A stretch of DNA of 64,000 nucleotides from Terrimonas rubra (GCF_042686025.1 NZ_JBHUOZ010000001.1:1240001-1304000), one strand, 5' to 3'. Counted from the first letter of the stretch, positions 35,183-45,603 are shown. Made by a program: numbers and translations. Notes: a model not told the origin generated them from the letters alone.

Positions 35183-35713
35183 ATGAAACCGCAAAATTCG
35201 CAGGAACGTAATAAGGCTTTCGGACGTTTCATTATATTTTATGTACTGACCACGGTATTAATTATACTGGCGGTTTATTTTGGTTTGCAGGTACCTTTTA
35301 AACAGAATAAACAGTTACAGGCCCAGATAGAAGTATTGCAGGGCGAAAAGGATTTCAGTCAAAGATTCTCCTCCCTGCTGGCACAAACAAAATCATTACT
35401 GGATACGGTGAACAGCTCCGGTGCCCGGATTGACCTGGTAGAAGGCCAGATAGCCCAAAAGATACAGGAGATGGATGCCATGCTGGCAAAAGACAGTACG
35501 GCCAATAAAGCCCTGTACCAGCAAATACTGCAAACACTTACCGATATTAAGAACGATAAAAAAACGATCCGTTCCGAAGATAAAAACCAGTTACTGACGG
35601 TTTGCGAACAGGAAAAAATAAGCCTCGAAAAACTGAAAGGGGAGTATGAAAAACAAAACTCGGAAATGCGTCAGCAGATACTTATTTTAAATACACAGTT
35701 GCAACAACGATAA
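35183..35713 (+). CDS. tssO: T6SSiii transmembrane protein TssO
   Basis: 176 residues: one membrane span near residues 16-37 (FYVLTTVLIILAVYFGLQV), then a long coiled coil in the periplasm (QAQIEVLQGEKDF and LEKLKGEYEKQNSEM). Length and topology match TssO, an envelope component of the Bacteroidota T6SS. It lies 15 bases before tssP. Confidence 0.8.
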   Translation: MKPQNSQERNKAFGRFIIFYVLTTVLIILAVYFGLQVPFKQNKQLQAQIEVLQGEKDFSQRFSSLLAQTKSLLDTVNSSGARIDLVEGQIAQKIQEMDAMLAKDSTANKALYQQILQTLTDIKNDKKTIRSEDKNQLLTVCEQEKISLEKLKGEYEKQNSEMRQQILILNTQLQQR

Positions 35714-35728
35714 AAAGATAAGCATCAA

Positions 35729-36832
35729 ATGAAGAATCCTTATTCCATATATAGCCGGCAATGGCTGGGTTTAGATTATAAAGTAATAATCAGTTTTATT
35801 ATCACCCTTTTTATTGCACTGGTACTTTTTGGCTTTAAACTGGCCACACATGTAACCTGTTCGCCTGTTACCATTACCACTACCGGTGAAATCAAAACAG
35901 CGCAGAACAACAGCTTTAATATAAACGAAAAAATACAGTTCCAGGCAAACATGTCGCATGCACAACAGGTGGAATGGGATTTTGGCGATGGCAGTAAAAA
36001 GGTTACAGGTGCCAAAATACAACACCGTTACGTGGTTGCCGGCAAGTATTTTGTAACCGTGGTTATTAATAAAAAATGTAAGGAAACCTTTATGGTATTG
36101 GTGAAAGACCTGAAGTCGGCCGAGATCAGTAATGCCGAACCGGAAGCATCTGCCATCATTGGTCCTGATGTTATCAGCGCGGGCCTGCCCACCAGCTTTA
36201 CTACGGCACAACAGGCCGGCAGTTATGAATGGTATATACAGGAAGATGCCGCTTTTGGTAAAAAAACAACCAATACCATCAGTTATACACCATCAAACAC
36301 AGGCACTGTTACCCTGGTGCTGGTATTGGATAAGGATAGTACCAAAACCTGGCGTAAACCCATTACTATAAACCTGCCGGGCTCTGCAACAACAGTACCT
36401 GAAAAAACTACGGTACCCAAGCTGGAGCCATTGCCACCTATTTATACACCACCACCAAGAGACCCTGGTACCAAACCCGAGGATACCAAACCCGTTGACC
36501 CTTCAGGGCCGGCAAAACCACCGGTTGTAACCCCGCCGGTCAAAAAATTTGTACGTGTGCCTGACCAGGAGATGCAGCGGCTGTTAAATGAACTGGTGGA
36601 GAAAAAAATAGGGATTGCCGATTTTGATAATTACCTGTGTAAAGGAGGCGATACCCAGGTGAAGATAGACGGGGAATGGTCTACCTTTAAAGAACTGGTA
36701 GCCAAAGCACAAAAAAAGAAAAAAGGTCTGTTGGGATCCAAGAAGGCAAAGGTGAAGCTGGTAAGGCAAACGCCTAATCCGGATATGGATAACAAGTGCC
36801 TCATTTTTATGGAAGTAACGGTTGATTATTAA
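35729..36832 (+). CDS. T6SSiii PKD-domain protein, probable TssP
   Basis: 367 residues. One membrane span near 19-40 is followed by a periplasmic PKD-like domain (about 62-127, with WDFGDGSKK), a second beta domain, a Pro-rich stretch (about 225-275, with PPRDPGTKPEDTKP and PSGPAKPPVV) and a C-terminal globular part (EMQRLLNELVEKKIG to the end). The Pro-rich spacer could reach through peptidoglycan. The position after tssO fits TssP; the assignment rests on locus and topology. Confidence 0.62.
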   Translation: MKNPYSIYSRQWLGLDYKVIISFIITLFIALVLFGFKLATHVTCSPVTITTTGEIKTAQNNSFNINEKIQFQANMSHAQQVEWDFGDGSKKVTGAKIQHRYVVAGKYFVTVVINKKCKETFMVLVKDLKSAEISNAEPEASAIIGPDVISAGLPTSFTTAQQAGSYEWYIQEDAAFGKKTTNTISYTPSNTGTVTLVLVLDKDSTKTWRKPITINLPGSATTVPEKTTVPKLEPLPPIYTPPPRDPGTKPEDTKPVDPSGPAKPPVVTPPVKKFVRVPDQEMQRLLNELVEKKIGIADFDNYLCKGGDTQVKIDGEWSTFKELVAKAQKKKKGLLGSKKAKVKLVRQTPNPDMDNKCLIFMEVTVDY

Positions 36833-36882
36833 CAGGCCTGTTATACTGCTGCCTGTAAACCAATTATGCTTGTATTACAATA

Positions 36883-37314
36883 ATGGCTATAAATTATTTA
36901 AAACTACCGCTGCGTTTCCAGCATTTTTTTGATAAACAAAAGATGCCGGTATGTACGATACAGGAATCCATATCACGTAATATACACCTGCTTATTACAA
37001 CAGGTACGGATGAAAACCGCTTTGATGAGTTTTACGGCTCATCGTTCTGGGATAATGATTACGATATTCATCTTTCCAACAGTCAGCGCAAGGAACTCGT
37101 CATGGAAGGGATATTACAACAGATCGGCCGGTATGAGAAAAGACTGACAAAAGTAACCGTGCAGGTAAATGTGAAACAATCGCCGTTTAATGATAATGGT
37201 AATGTGCAGTTAAAACGACGGATAGAGATCATTGTATCAGGCCTGGTGGCCAGGAGTAATGAACCCTATAATTTCCAGACCGGTTTTTTTATCGGACCGC
37301 TTGCATTTGATTAA
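36883..37314 (+). CDS. tssE: T6SS baseplate subunit TssE (gp25-like)
   Basis: 143 residues, a small gp25/GPW-type wedge protein: IQESISRNIHLLITT at about 27-41, then DNDYDIHLSNSQRKELVMEG, and VTVQVNVKQSPF with RRIEIIVSGLV. TssE caps the sheath at the baseplate. It precedes tssF by 27 bases, the usual E-F pair. Confidence 0.85.
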   Translation: MAINYLKLPLRFQHFFDKQKMPVCTIQESISRNIHLLITTGTDENRFDEFYGSSFWDNDYDIHLSNSQRKELVMEGILQQIGRYEKRLTKVTVQVNVKQSPFNDNGNVQLKRRIEIIVSGLVARSNEPYNFQTGFFIGPLAFD

Positions 37315-37341
37315 TTAATTAAAGACCAGTAACAGCTCATT

Positions 37342-39177
37342 ATGTTGTTTGAAACAAAAGACCAGATAAAAGACCGGATGGTCAAAACTGCATCACGTTT
37401 ATGGGATATACCTGAAAGTGATATTGAAACCAATTTTGATCCCCTGCTGATTTTATTATTTGATGCCTGTGCGGCAGAGCTGGAGAAAACCAACCGCAGC
37501 ATACAGGCTACGCAAAACAGGCTGCTGGATAATATGTCGGAAGTATTATTGCCCGATGCTATTATGAACGTACGACCCGCTTCCTGTGTGATACAGGCCG
37601 GCGTAACGGATACCAAAGCCCTGATCAATAATACCCAGCGTTTTTCTTTTGTTAATACTTTACACCAGGCAGGGTTTAAACCATACCAGGCCGATTTAAG
37701 TTTTACGCCCATCGGTACTTTTCACCTGCACCAGACTTCGCTGGCCTATTTATATTTTGGCGGCCGGTTACTGGCCTGCAGCGGGGGTACCCAGCGTTCG
37801 GTGGTACATGATGCCAAAGCTCCCGGTAATACTTTGATACATGAGCTTACACTGGCCTTACAGGTGGAAAAACCTTTAACGGATATTAAAGGCCTGCAAC
37901 TTTTCTTTGATGTGCGTAACCATTCGCAGGCCGGTTTTTTTTATGATGCTTTAAAAGGCGCTACGGCCACGCTGAACAATACACCTGTTGTTATTAATAA
38001 CGGCTATTTTGTAAATAAAGATTATGAGCTGGGTATTGATGATGTTTTAACGGATGACGGTTCCAGTTATACTAAAAAAATATGCCGGCAAACAGCCTGG
38101 ATGTATGAGCGCCATTTTTTACAGGTAGCACAGGCTTTACCATTTGACAGCCATAAACTGCCGGAAAGCTGGTTGAACGAATTGCCCCAACCCGTAACAC
38201 AAAAGCTGGGTGCAGAAAACCTGGCCTTCCTGCATATACAACTGTCAAGGCCTGTGCCTTTACAGGTGCTGGACCGCCTGGTATGTGCCATCAATGCTTT
38301 TCCGGTTATTAACCGCAACCTGAAAAACCTGGCTGAAAAAACGGATGGGCGTATGAATATTATTCCCCTGCCTGTGGAGGGTGATTTCCTGGATATTCAT
38401 AATGTATATGGCCCGGGAGGGCAGGAGTACAAGTTCAGAAGCGCGGCTCATGTAGATGAACTGAATGAAGGTGAGGCCATCATCAGGAGCAGTGGTGTGG
38501 GTAAGAGCAGCTCTGCACAGTTACGTGCAATGATAGCCGGTGTTATAGATGCCGTAAGGGATGAAAGCGCTTACTTCAGCAAAATGAGTAATGATTTTGT
38601 GACCAGCAGGCTGAAGGAAATAAATAAAACACTGATCAGGCTGGAAGATAAAATGGAGCTGGCAAGGGATAATAAAGATACCCTGCATTACCTGATGCTA
38701 AGACCCAAAAAGGCAGGTGATAATGTAACGGTGGAATACTGGACCGTTAACAAGCCCGAGCATTCGCAGCAAATAAAACCGGACACAAAATTTTCAGTGC
38801 ATAACAATGCTGCCATAAAAACCAATACTATCATTACGCTTACCAATGTGGCAGGGGCCAGGCAGGGACTTACACCAAAAGAGAAGCAATACTTGTTGCA
38901 ACGTAAGATTACCGCTGACGAAAAGATAGTGAGCAGCGAGGATGTAAAACTGCTGTGTTTCCAGCTGTTTGGCGACCTGTTGCAAAAAGTAGAAACAAAA
39001 AAAGCCGTGCAGCCCGGGTCAGAACGGTCCAGTGGATTCCAGACCTTTATTGAAGTAAGGCTTACAGTAAAGCAAAACAGCACTTTTGACGAAACAGAGC
39101 TCCTGCGCCGTCAGTTAGAATATACCCTCGCACAGCAGGCTTCCCCTATCTACCCTTTTAAAGTAGTAATAGCATAA
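37342..39177 (+). CDS. tssF: T6SS baseplate subunit TssF
   Basis: 611 residues. The N terminus has the TssF pattern (DQIKDRMVKTASRLWDIPES, FDACAAELEKTNRSIQATQ, RLLDNMSEVLLPDAI, then MNVRPASCVIQA), and the C-terminal part includes FQTFIEVRLTVKQNS. TssF dimerises around TssG in the baseplate wedge. It ends the plus arm; 266 bases follow before the T9SS protein, with no strong terminator seen. Confidence 0.88.
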   Translation: MLFETKDQIKDRMVKTASRLWDIPESDIETNFDPLLILLFDACAAELEKTNRSIQATQNRLLDNMSEVLLPDAIMNVRPASCVIQAGVTDTKALINNTQRFSFVNTLHQAGFKPYQADLSFTPIGTFHLHQTSLAYLYFGGRLLACSGGTQRSVVHDAKAPGNTLIHELTLALQVEKPLTDIKGLQLFFDVRNHSQAGFFYDALKGATATLNNTPVVINNGYFVNKDYELGIDDVLTDDGSSYTKKICRQTAWMYERHFLQVAQALPFDSHKLPESWLNELPQPVTQKLGAENLAFLHIQLSRPVPLQVLDRLVCAINAFPVINRNLKNLAEKTDGRMNIIPLPVEGDFLDIHNVYGPGGQEYKFRSAAHVDELNEGEAIIRSSGVGKSSSAQLRAMIAGVIDAVRDESAYFSKMSNDFVTSRLKEINKTLIRLEDKMELARDNKDTLHYLMLRPKKAGDNVTVEYWTVNKPEHSQQIKPDTKFSVHNNAAIKTNTIITLTNVAGARQGLTPKEKQYLLQRKITADEKIVSSEDVKLLCFQLFGDLLQKVETKKAVQPGSERSSGFQTFIEVRLTVKQNSTFDETELLRRQLEYTLAQQASPIYPFKVVIA

Positions 39178-39408
39178 TACTTAACTGTTTACAAGGATTA
39201 TTTTACAAATAATAAGGTCGTCTCCCCGATTGCAAAAAACCGCAACCGGAAGCGGCTGTGGTAAGCCTGTTCAGGGTCTTTAATCATTACCATAAGTCCT
39301 TTCATTTCCAGATCTCATATAATAAAAAAAAGTTAAATAAAGTATGGCTTAAAAAAGCACGGAAAGGAAAAAATAGATATCTTCCAATATCAAACCATGT
39401 TTTGCTGA

Positions 39409-39416
39409 TAGGTTTG
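39409..39416 (+). promoter_or_regulatory. -7 box TAGGTTTG of the T9SS surface protein
   Basis: Perfect TAnnTTTG, 27 bases before the ATG. Confidence 0.5.
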
Positions 39417-39443
39417 CAACCAAAATTTACTTAAACACTGCTT

Positions 39444-42400
39444 ATGAGAAAGATTTACACAAATTTTCTTTCCTTATTTCTGCTATTCGTATGTGCCGGG
39501 GTATTGAATGCACAAACCAATGTAATTATCCCTGCTGCAAATACTAATTCCGGCTCCATCAGGTTTCCGCTTGCGACATTCTGGGGCTACGAGCGGTCGG
39601 CAATGATTTATACCCCCGCTGAGATAGGTGTGATAGGGAATATCCAGGCTGTTTCATTTTATTTGAATGGGGCTACCAGTCCCGGAGCGGCTACAAATGT
39701 GCGGGTGTATTTAAAAACAAGGAATACAACCTTTACGGTTACCAGTACTTATGCCACGGAAACAACCGGGGCTACATTAGTATATGGGCCTACTACTTTA
39801 CCGGCATCAACATTTGTTGCAGGACAATGGATCACCTTACCGCTTACTACAGCATTCCCCTACGCCGGAACCGATAACCTGGAAGTGATTGTTGAAACAA
39901 ATGCCACAGGTGGTGGAAGCGGTGAAGGCAGTACTGCCAAGCAGTTCCGTTTTACAACACAGCCAAATACCGAGTGGTTCCAGACATGGAACACAGATAC
40001 CAATCCGCCTGCGGGCGTTGGCGCAAGATCGGCCAGCAGACCTAATATACGTTTAACCATACAGGAACCGCCCTGTGTTCCGGGATCTTTGACCGGTGGT
40101 ACAACGGCAGGTTCGGCAACGGCTTGTCCGGGTATTCCGCTTAGTTTAACAGTAACAGGCGCCAGTACAGGTGATGGTATTACTTACCAATGGGAATCAG
40201 CTTCTGCTGCTACCGGGCCATGGACGCCTATTGCAACGGCAACTACATCAGCTTATGCAGCAACAGTAACAGGCACTACATGGTTTAGAAGAAAAATGAC
40301 CTGCGGCGGTACAGACGCATATTCAACCGCACACCAGGTAACGTTAAATACACCTACACAGTGTTACTGTACTCCTTCTTTCCTCTCTACACGGGTAGAG
40401 CCTATTACATTGGTTAATATAGGAGGCATTAACAATTCCTCCTCCAATCTTACTACTTCGCCGGCTTACGAAAACTTTACAGCCATAACCCCTGGTAATG
40501 TATACCAGGCCGCTACGCATACTATTACACTGAAGGGTAATACTGCCGGTGCCTGGACTAATTTATTCAAAGTGTATTTTGACTGGAACCAGGATGGTGA
40601 CTTTACTGATGCGGGAGAAGAATACCCGATTGGTTTTATAACCGGTTCAACAGGTTTAGATGCTACGCAGGTAAGCGGTAATATTAATGTTCCGGCAACC
40701 GCGTTAGTAGGACTTACACGTATGCGGGTGGTTAAAATTTTTGGTTCAACCATGCCGGTTGATAATATATCCTGTATTGCCACAGCTACTGATTATGGCC
40801 AGGCGGAAGATTATATGGTAAATGTAGGTGCACCGCTTTGCCCGCTTCCGGCATCTATCACTGCAGCTACTGTTATACCAGGCGCTGCTACCCTTAACTG
40901 GACGGCTACCACACCAATACCTACAGTAGGATATCAGTGGGTGGTAACCAGTACCAATGCATCGGCAACAACAAATGTTGTACAACAAGGTACTACTGTT
41001 AATACGGTAACCTCTGCTGCTATTGGCGGTTTAAATAATAATACCACTTATTATGCATGGGTTCGTACAGACTGCGGTGCAGGCGCCCTGGGACCATGGG
41101 TTGGACCTTATGCCTTCACCACACTTTGTGATGTAATAACGACGATCCCTTTTAATGAAACGTTTGAAAATGCAAGCGCCACACGCAGTTGCTGGCGTAA
41201 TGAATATGTTAGTGGTAATGTAAACTGGATATACAGAACAGGTGCGCCTTATGGAGCCGTGACAACAGCACATGGCGGCACCCTGAATGCCAGCTTTAAT
41301 TCCGACAACTACGATGGCAATACTACTAAACTGGTATCACCTCTATTCAGCTTTGCCAGCCTGAACTACGGCGCTACCCTTAATTTCTGGTATGCCAAAC
41401 AAATGGATCCTGACTGGGGTGATGTGGATGAATTAAGAGTTTACTACAGAACATCGATCGGTGGCAGCTGGACCCTGATACCCGGAGCTGAATATACTGC
41501 CAATATCGGTGCATGGCGTCAGGTAGAGATACAGTTACCGGCTTCTGTTAATTCAACAGTATACCAGATAGCATTTGAAGCGGCATCAAACTGGGGCTTT
41601 GGTGTAGTAGTGGATGATGTAAGTATTACCGCTACGCCATCCTGTATTCCTCCGGCCGATGTAAAAGCATTCGGTATTTCAACTACCGAGATCGTTACCT
41701 CCTTTGTATCTCCGGGTAATAACTTTATTATTGAATATGGTACGGTTGGCTTTACACCGGGTACCGGAGCTGCTGCAGGTGGTGGTACATTGGTTACAGG
41801 GCCTATCACCGGTTCGCCGGTTACCATCACCGGTTTATCCGCCGGTACTACTTATGATATTTATGTACGCAGAGATTGCGGTGGCGGTGATATCAGTACC
41901 AATAAAAAAGTTACTGCCGCTACCTTGTGTGCCGGTACTACCATTCCATACTTCCAGAATTTTGAAACTTCGGTAGTGCCTAACTTCCCAACCTGCACCA
42001 GCATGGAGGATGTAAATGGTAACAGCGGTTCAACTGTGGATGCCGAAGGTGGCAGGTGGATCACTTTCAGCAGTACTAACCCGCTGCAATATGTATCACC
42101 TACCAAATCACTGTTGTATCACTATGACCTGCTGGAGCCTACCAGGGCTGCAGATGACTGGTTCTATTTACAGGGATTGAACCTGACCGGCGGTACAGAG
42201 TACAGGCTGAAGTTCTACTACAAAGGAGCTTTTGGCCCTACTTATATTGAGAAGTTTGAAGTGAAATATGGTACCAAAGCATATTCAGCCAATCAAACCA
42301 ACCTGTTATACTCTAACATGAATGTGATAACTGCATTTGCCAGTGCTTTTGATTCGGTGATTGTTGACTTTACACCACCGGCCAACGGTACTTACTATAT

Positions 42401-44108
42401 CGGCTTCCATGCATTATCCGATGCCGACCAGGCCTTCCTGGTACTGGATGATGTAAGTGTTGGCATTGCTCCTAAAGTGGATGCTGGCGCTACTTCATTG
42501 ACATTACCGGCACTGAACTGTCCTACCAGCAATGTTACCTTCCAGGCACAGATCAAAAACTACAATGTTAAACCACTTGACTTTGCGGTAAATAATGTAG
42601 AGGTGATCGCAGCTATCAGAACCCCAGGTAATACCAATGATACGGTACGTACCAAACTTACCTCGGGTACCGTGGCCGCAGGTGCTACTACAAATATCTA
42701 TTTAAGTCCTAACTATAACTTTAGTGCAGGCGGCACCTATACTATCAAGTTATATACCTCATCCCCGCTTGATCCCATTAATGGTAACGATACCCTTTAC
42801 AGAACGGTAGTGGTAAATCCGTTGCCAACCGCTCCGGTAATAACAACAGCCAATCCTGCTCTCTGTACAGGTGGTATAACACAATTATCGGTACCGGCGG
42901 GTACAGCAAGCACGGCAACCTTTAACGGTACCAGCGGTAATATTGCCCTGGCAGTGCCGGATAACAGTCCTGCGGGTATTACCAGCACCATTAACGCTAC
43001 AGGTGTACCGGCGGGTGCAACCGTTACAGGCATAACCGTTACCATCAATGCAACACATACCTATGTGAGCGACTTTGTTATTAACCTGGTGGCTCCTAAT
43101 GGCAGGATACTGAACCTGTTTAATGGACGTGGGGGCAGTGGCGATAACCTGACCAATACGGTCTTTAATAATACCAGTACTACTGCGTTAACATCCTCGG
43201 CTGCACCGTTCACCGGTACTTTCCGTCCCGATGCGGCACAGGGTGTTGGCCCTACCACGGCATCATCTAATGCCGCAGCATTTGCCGACCTGTTCACTGT
43301 AGCGGGAGGTGAATGGAAACTGGCTTTACGTGATCTGGCTAATGGTGACCTGGGTGTTTTACTAAACTGGAGCATCAGCTTCAACTATAGCTATACGCCA
43401 TCGCTGGTATGGACACCTGCTACCAACCTGTTCACTGATGCGGCAGGTACACAGGCCTATGTTGCCGGAAGCAGTGCCTATACAGTGTTTGCCAAACCAG
43501 CTTCCACAGCTACCTATACCGCTACTGCTACAGGTGCAGGTGGTTGTACCCGTACGGCCTCAACAACCATAACCGTAAGTGCTTACACTCCGGTTACTAT
43601 TGCTGCCAGCATACCTGACACTTTATGTATCAGTGATCCTGCCTATACATTAACGGCAGATCCTGCGGGTGGTGTATGGTCGGGCATAGGTGTATCGGGC
43701 AATACCTTTATACCGGCTGCCACAGCGGTAGGTAAATACACCCTTAGTTATACCTATACCAATGCAGGTGGTTGTGCTACCACAGCTACCAGGGTTATCA
43801 ATGTTAAAGACTGTCCTGAGCGTTATGTGTTATTGCGCGACTCTGCTTTATATGTATATCCTAACCCAAGTAACGGTCAGTTCAATATCCGTATAAACAG
43901 TGTACTGTACGAAAAACTGCAGATGCGTGTTTACTCGGGCTCAGGGTTACTGATGAAAACCCAGGATTTAAGTAACCTGCGCTATGGCAGTGTGATACCT
44001 ATTGATATCCGTGGCCTGGCAGGAGGATTATACTTTGTACAATTCTACTACGATAACGGCGTAAGGGCTTCTGATAAAACCTTCCGTGTTATCATTGGTC
44101 ATAAATAA
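39444..44108 (+). CDS. T9SS-exported multidomain surface protein
   Basis: 1554 residues. Signal peptide to about residue 24. Domains in order: a beta-sandwich near 30-205; a GEVED-type domain (about 308-450, KVYFDWNQDGDFTDAGEEY); a fibronectin III-like repeat (PASITAATVIPGAATLNW); two MAM/cleaved-adhesin-like domains (FNETFENASATRSCWRNEY; IPYFQNFETSVVPNFPTC); a proprotein-convertase P-domain (about 1159-1320, VINLVAPNGRILNLFNGRGG); and a type A T9SS sorting domain from about 1466 (LYVYPNPSNGQFNIRI). No catalytic domain was recognised, so adhesin or surface matrix protein is the best guess. Confidence 0.88.
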   Translation: MRKIYTNFLSLFLLFVCAGVLNAQTNVIIPAANTNSGSIRFPLATFWGYERSAMIYTPAEIGVIGNIQAVSFYLNGATSPGAATNVRVYLKTRNTTFTVTSTYATETTGATLVYGPTTLPASTFVAGQWITLPLTTAFPYAGTDNLEVIVETNATGGGSGEGSTAKQFRFTTQPNTEWFQTWNTDTNPPAGVGARSASRPNIRLTIQEPPCVPGSLTGGTTAGSATACPGIPLSLTVTGASTGDGITYQWESASAATGPWTPIATATTSAYAATVTGTTWFRRKMTCGGTDAYSTAHQVTLNTPTQCYCTPSFLSTRVEPITLVNIGGINNSSSNLTTSPAYENFTAITPGNVYQAATHTITLKGNTAGAWTNLFKVYFDWNQDGDFTDAGEEYPIGFITGSTGLDATQVSGNINVPATALVGLTRMRVVKIFGSTMPVDNISCIATATDYGQAEDYMVNVGAPLCPLPASITAATVIPGAATLNWTATTPIPTVGYQWVVTSTNASATTNVVQQGTTVNTVTSAAIGGLNNNTTYYAWVRTDCGAGALGPWVGPYAFTTLCDVITTIPFNETFENASATRSCWRNEYVSGNVNWIYRTGAPYGAVTTAHGGTLNASFNSDNYDGNTTKLVSPLFSFASLNYGATLNFWYAKQMDPDWGDVDELRVYYRTSIGGSWTLIPGAEYTANIGAWRQVEIQLPASVNSTVYQIAFEAASNWGFGVVVDDVSITATPSCIPPADVKAFGISTTEIVTSFVSPGNNFIIEYGTVGFTPGTGAAAGGGTLVTGPITGSPVTITGLSAGTTYDIYVRRDCGGGDISTNKKVTAATLCAGTTIPYFQNFETSVVPNFPTCTSMEDVNGNSGSTVDAEGGRWITFSSTNPLQYVSPTKSLLYHYDLLEPTRAADDWFYLQGLNLTGGTEYRLKFYYKGAFGPTYIEKFEVKYGTKAYSANQTNLLYSNMNVITAFASAFDSVIVDFTPPANGTYYIGFHALSDADQAFLVLDDVSVGIAPKVDAGATSLTLPALNCPTSNVTFQAQIKNYNVKPLDFAVNNVEVIAAIRTPGNTNDTVRTKLTSGTVAAGATTNIYLSPNYNFSAGGTYTIKLYTSSPLDPINGNDTLYRTVVVNPLPTAPVITTANPALCTGGITQLSVPAGTASTATFNGTSGNIALAVPDNSPAGITSTINATGVPAGATVTGITVTINATHTYVSDFVINLVAPNGRILNLFNGRGGSGDNLTNTVFNNTSTTALTSSAAPFTGTFRPDAAQGVGPTTASSNAAAFADLFTVAGGEWKLALRDLANGDLGVLLNWSISFNYSYTPSLVWTPATNLFTDAAGTQAYVAGSSAYTVFAKPASTATYTATATGAGGCTRTASTTITVSAYTPVTIAASIPDTLCISDPAYTLTADPAGGVWSGIGVSGNTFIPAATAVGKYTLSYTYTNAGGCATTATRVINVKDCPERYVLLRDSALYVYPNPSNGQFNIRINSVLYEKLQMRVYSGSGLLMKTQDLSNLRYGSVIPIDIRGLAGGLYFVQFYYDNGVRASDKTFRVIIGHK

Positions 44109-44125
44109 TGAATGATACTTACGTT

Positions 44126-44157
44126 AAAAGGCACTCAGTAATGAGTGCCTTTTTTTT
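44126..44157 (+). terminator. Terminator after the T9SS protein
   Basis: AAAAGGCACTCA / TGAGTGCC with a 4-base loop, followed by eight to nine T. Confidence 0.9.
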
Positions 44158-44178
44158 ATGGTATTGCGTTGCTTTTTT

Positions 44179-44640
44179 ACCCGCAGATAGCGCTGATGGA
44201 TTACGCAGATTTTCGCACATATCTCAGCGCAGATCAGCGTTGTATTCATCTGTGAAATCTGCGGGGGTATTTCACAGTTTTATATACGGTCTTAATTTTT
44301 TACCCGCAGATAGCGCTGATTGGTTACGCAGATTTTCGCGGAACATATCTCAGCGCAGATCAGCGTTGTATTCGTCTGCGGAATCTGCGGGGATATTTTC
44401 TATTATTGTTCAACTTTTTTACCCGCAGATAGCGCTGATTGGTTACGCAGATTTTCGCACATATCTCAGCGCAGATCAGCGTTGTATTCATCTGTGAAAT
44501 CTGCGGGGATATTTCACAGTTTTATATAAGGTCTTAATTTTTTACCCACAGATTAGTACTGATTTGATATGCAAATTTTCGCGGAACATATCTTAGCGCA
44601 AATCAGCGTTGTATTCATCTGCGAAATCTGCGGGAATTAT
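44179..44640. repeat. Four tandem hairpin-forming repeats, arranged as two 242-bp dimers
   Basis: Units start at 44179, 44302, 44421 and 44544 (steps 123, 119, 123). Each runs from ACCCGCAGAT to ATCTGCGGG, so its ends are inverted repeats, with inner CGCTGAT / ATCAGCG arms. Units 1 and 3 are nearly identical, as are units 2 and 4 (unit 4 more diverged), and both intra-dimer spacers carry ATTTCACAGTTTTATATA. ORFs read through this region are by-products of the repeats. Confidence 0.9.
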
Positions 44641-44839
44641 TTCACTTTAGCTTGTATGAATCTTAAACCGGCCATTCATATTTTTCGTTCAAATAAACAG
44701 TCCGAACCCACTCAATCATTAAAAATTTACAAATATTATTGTCCGCAATCGTTCCCGGCCCGGGAGCAGGAAAGCTATGCCAACTAATTAAGGTATATTG
44801 GCGTCGTACACAATAAGCCGAACATTATTGTTATTCTAA

Positions 44840-45598
44840 ATGCTTGTCATGCTTAAACAAAGAACGCTTTTGTTAATTGCCATACTATTTATTATCTGTG
44901 GCTTTACTTTCAAACCCGATACCATCACTATCTGGATGATGGGAGATTCCACGATGTCGATTAAGAAAAAAGAAGCCTATCCCGAAGCCGGCTGGGGCAT
45001 GCCTTTTGCCAACTACTGGGATTCGACCATTGAAGTGAAGAATACAGCACAAAACGGGCGAAGTACCAAATCATTTATTGCCGAAAGCCGGTGGAAACCC
45101 ATCGAAACCGGCATGAAGAAGGGCGACTACCTGTTCATCCAGTTCGGGCATAATGATGAAGTACCTACTAAAAAAAGTTATACCTCCCCGGCAGAGTTCA
45201 CCGCCAACCTGACCGTATTTGTAAAAGCGGCAAAAGAAAAAGGCGCTACCCCCGTATTAATTACCCCGGTGGCCAGGCGTAAGTTTGATTCTACCGGTGT
45301 ATTACAGAACACGCATGAACAATATTCGCAACTGGTAAGAGAGGTGGCGGCAGCCAATAAAGTGATACTGATTGACCTGGATGCAAAAAGCCAGGCTTTG
45401 TATAAACAACTTGGACCGGAAAATTCCAAACACCTGTTATTACACCTTGCACCTGGGCAAAACCCCAACCACCCGGCAGGTAAGGAAGATGATACGCATT
45501 TTAATGAATACGGTGCCAGGCGTATGGCTGAGATCGTCATCAATGATATTAAACAACAATTACCCGAATTAGCTAAAAAGCTGCTCTATAAAAAGTAA
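44840..45598 (+). CDS. Rhamnogalacturonan acetylesterase (SGNH, CE12-like)
   Basis: 252 residues; signal peptide in the first ~23. SGNH hydrolase blocks: GDSTMS with nucleophile S37, NGRSTKSF, GHNDE, and DDTHFNEYG with D218 and H220. It removes acetyl groups from rhamnogalacturonan in pectin. An in-frame ATG at 44849 is an alternative start. It lies 5 bases before the pectinesterase gene, forming a pectin operon with it and the GH28 gene. Confidence 0.85.
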   Translation: MLVMLKQRTLLLIAILFIICGFTFKPDTITIWMMGDSTMSIKKKEAYPEAGWGMPFANYWDSTIEVKNTAQNGRSTKSFIAESRWKPIETGMKKGDYLFIQFGHNDEVPTKKSYTSPAEFTANLTVFVKAAKEKGATPVLITPVARRKFDSTGVLQNTHEQYSQLVREVAAANKVILIDLDAKSQALYKQLGPENSKHLLLHLAPGQNPNHPAGKEDDTHFNEYGARRMAEIVINDIKQQLPELAKKLLYKK

Positions 45599-45603
45599 GC
45601 ATC

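Noticed and set aside
20087..39177. A phage tail or extracellular contractile injection system rather than a T6SS
   Set aside because: TssK, TssN, TssO, TssG and ClpV-type ATPase are present, and no phage tail fibre, capsid or terminase gene is seen.
44179..44640. CRISPR array
   Set aside because: Units of about 120 bases in four copies with near-identical spacers and no cas genes; not a CRISPR layout.
44108..44787. Overlapping ORFs with repeated residues between the T9SS gene and the acetylesterase
   Set aside because: They arise from the tandem DNA repeats; the same repeat is read in different frames and no protein family is visible.
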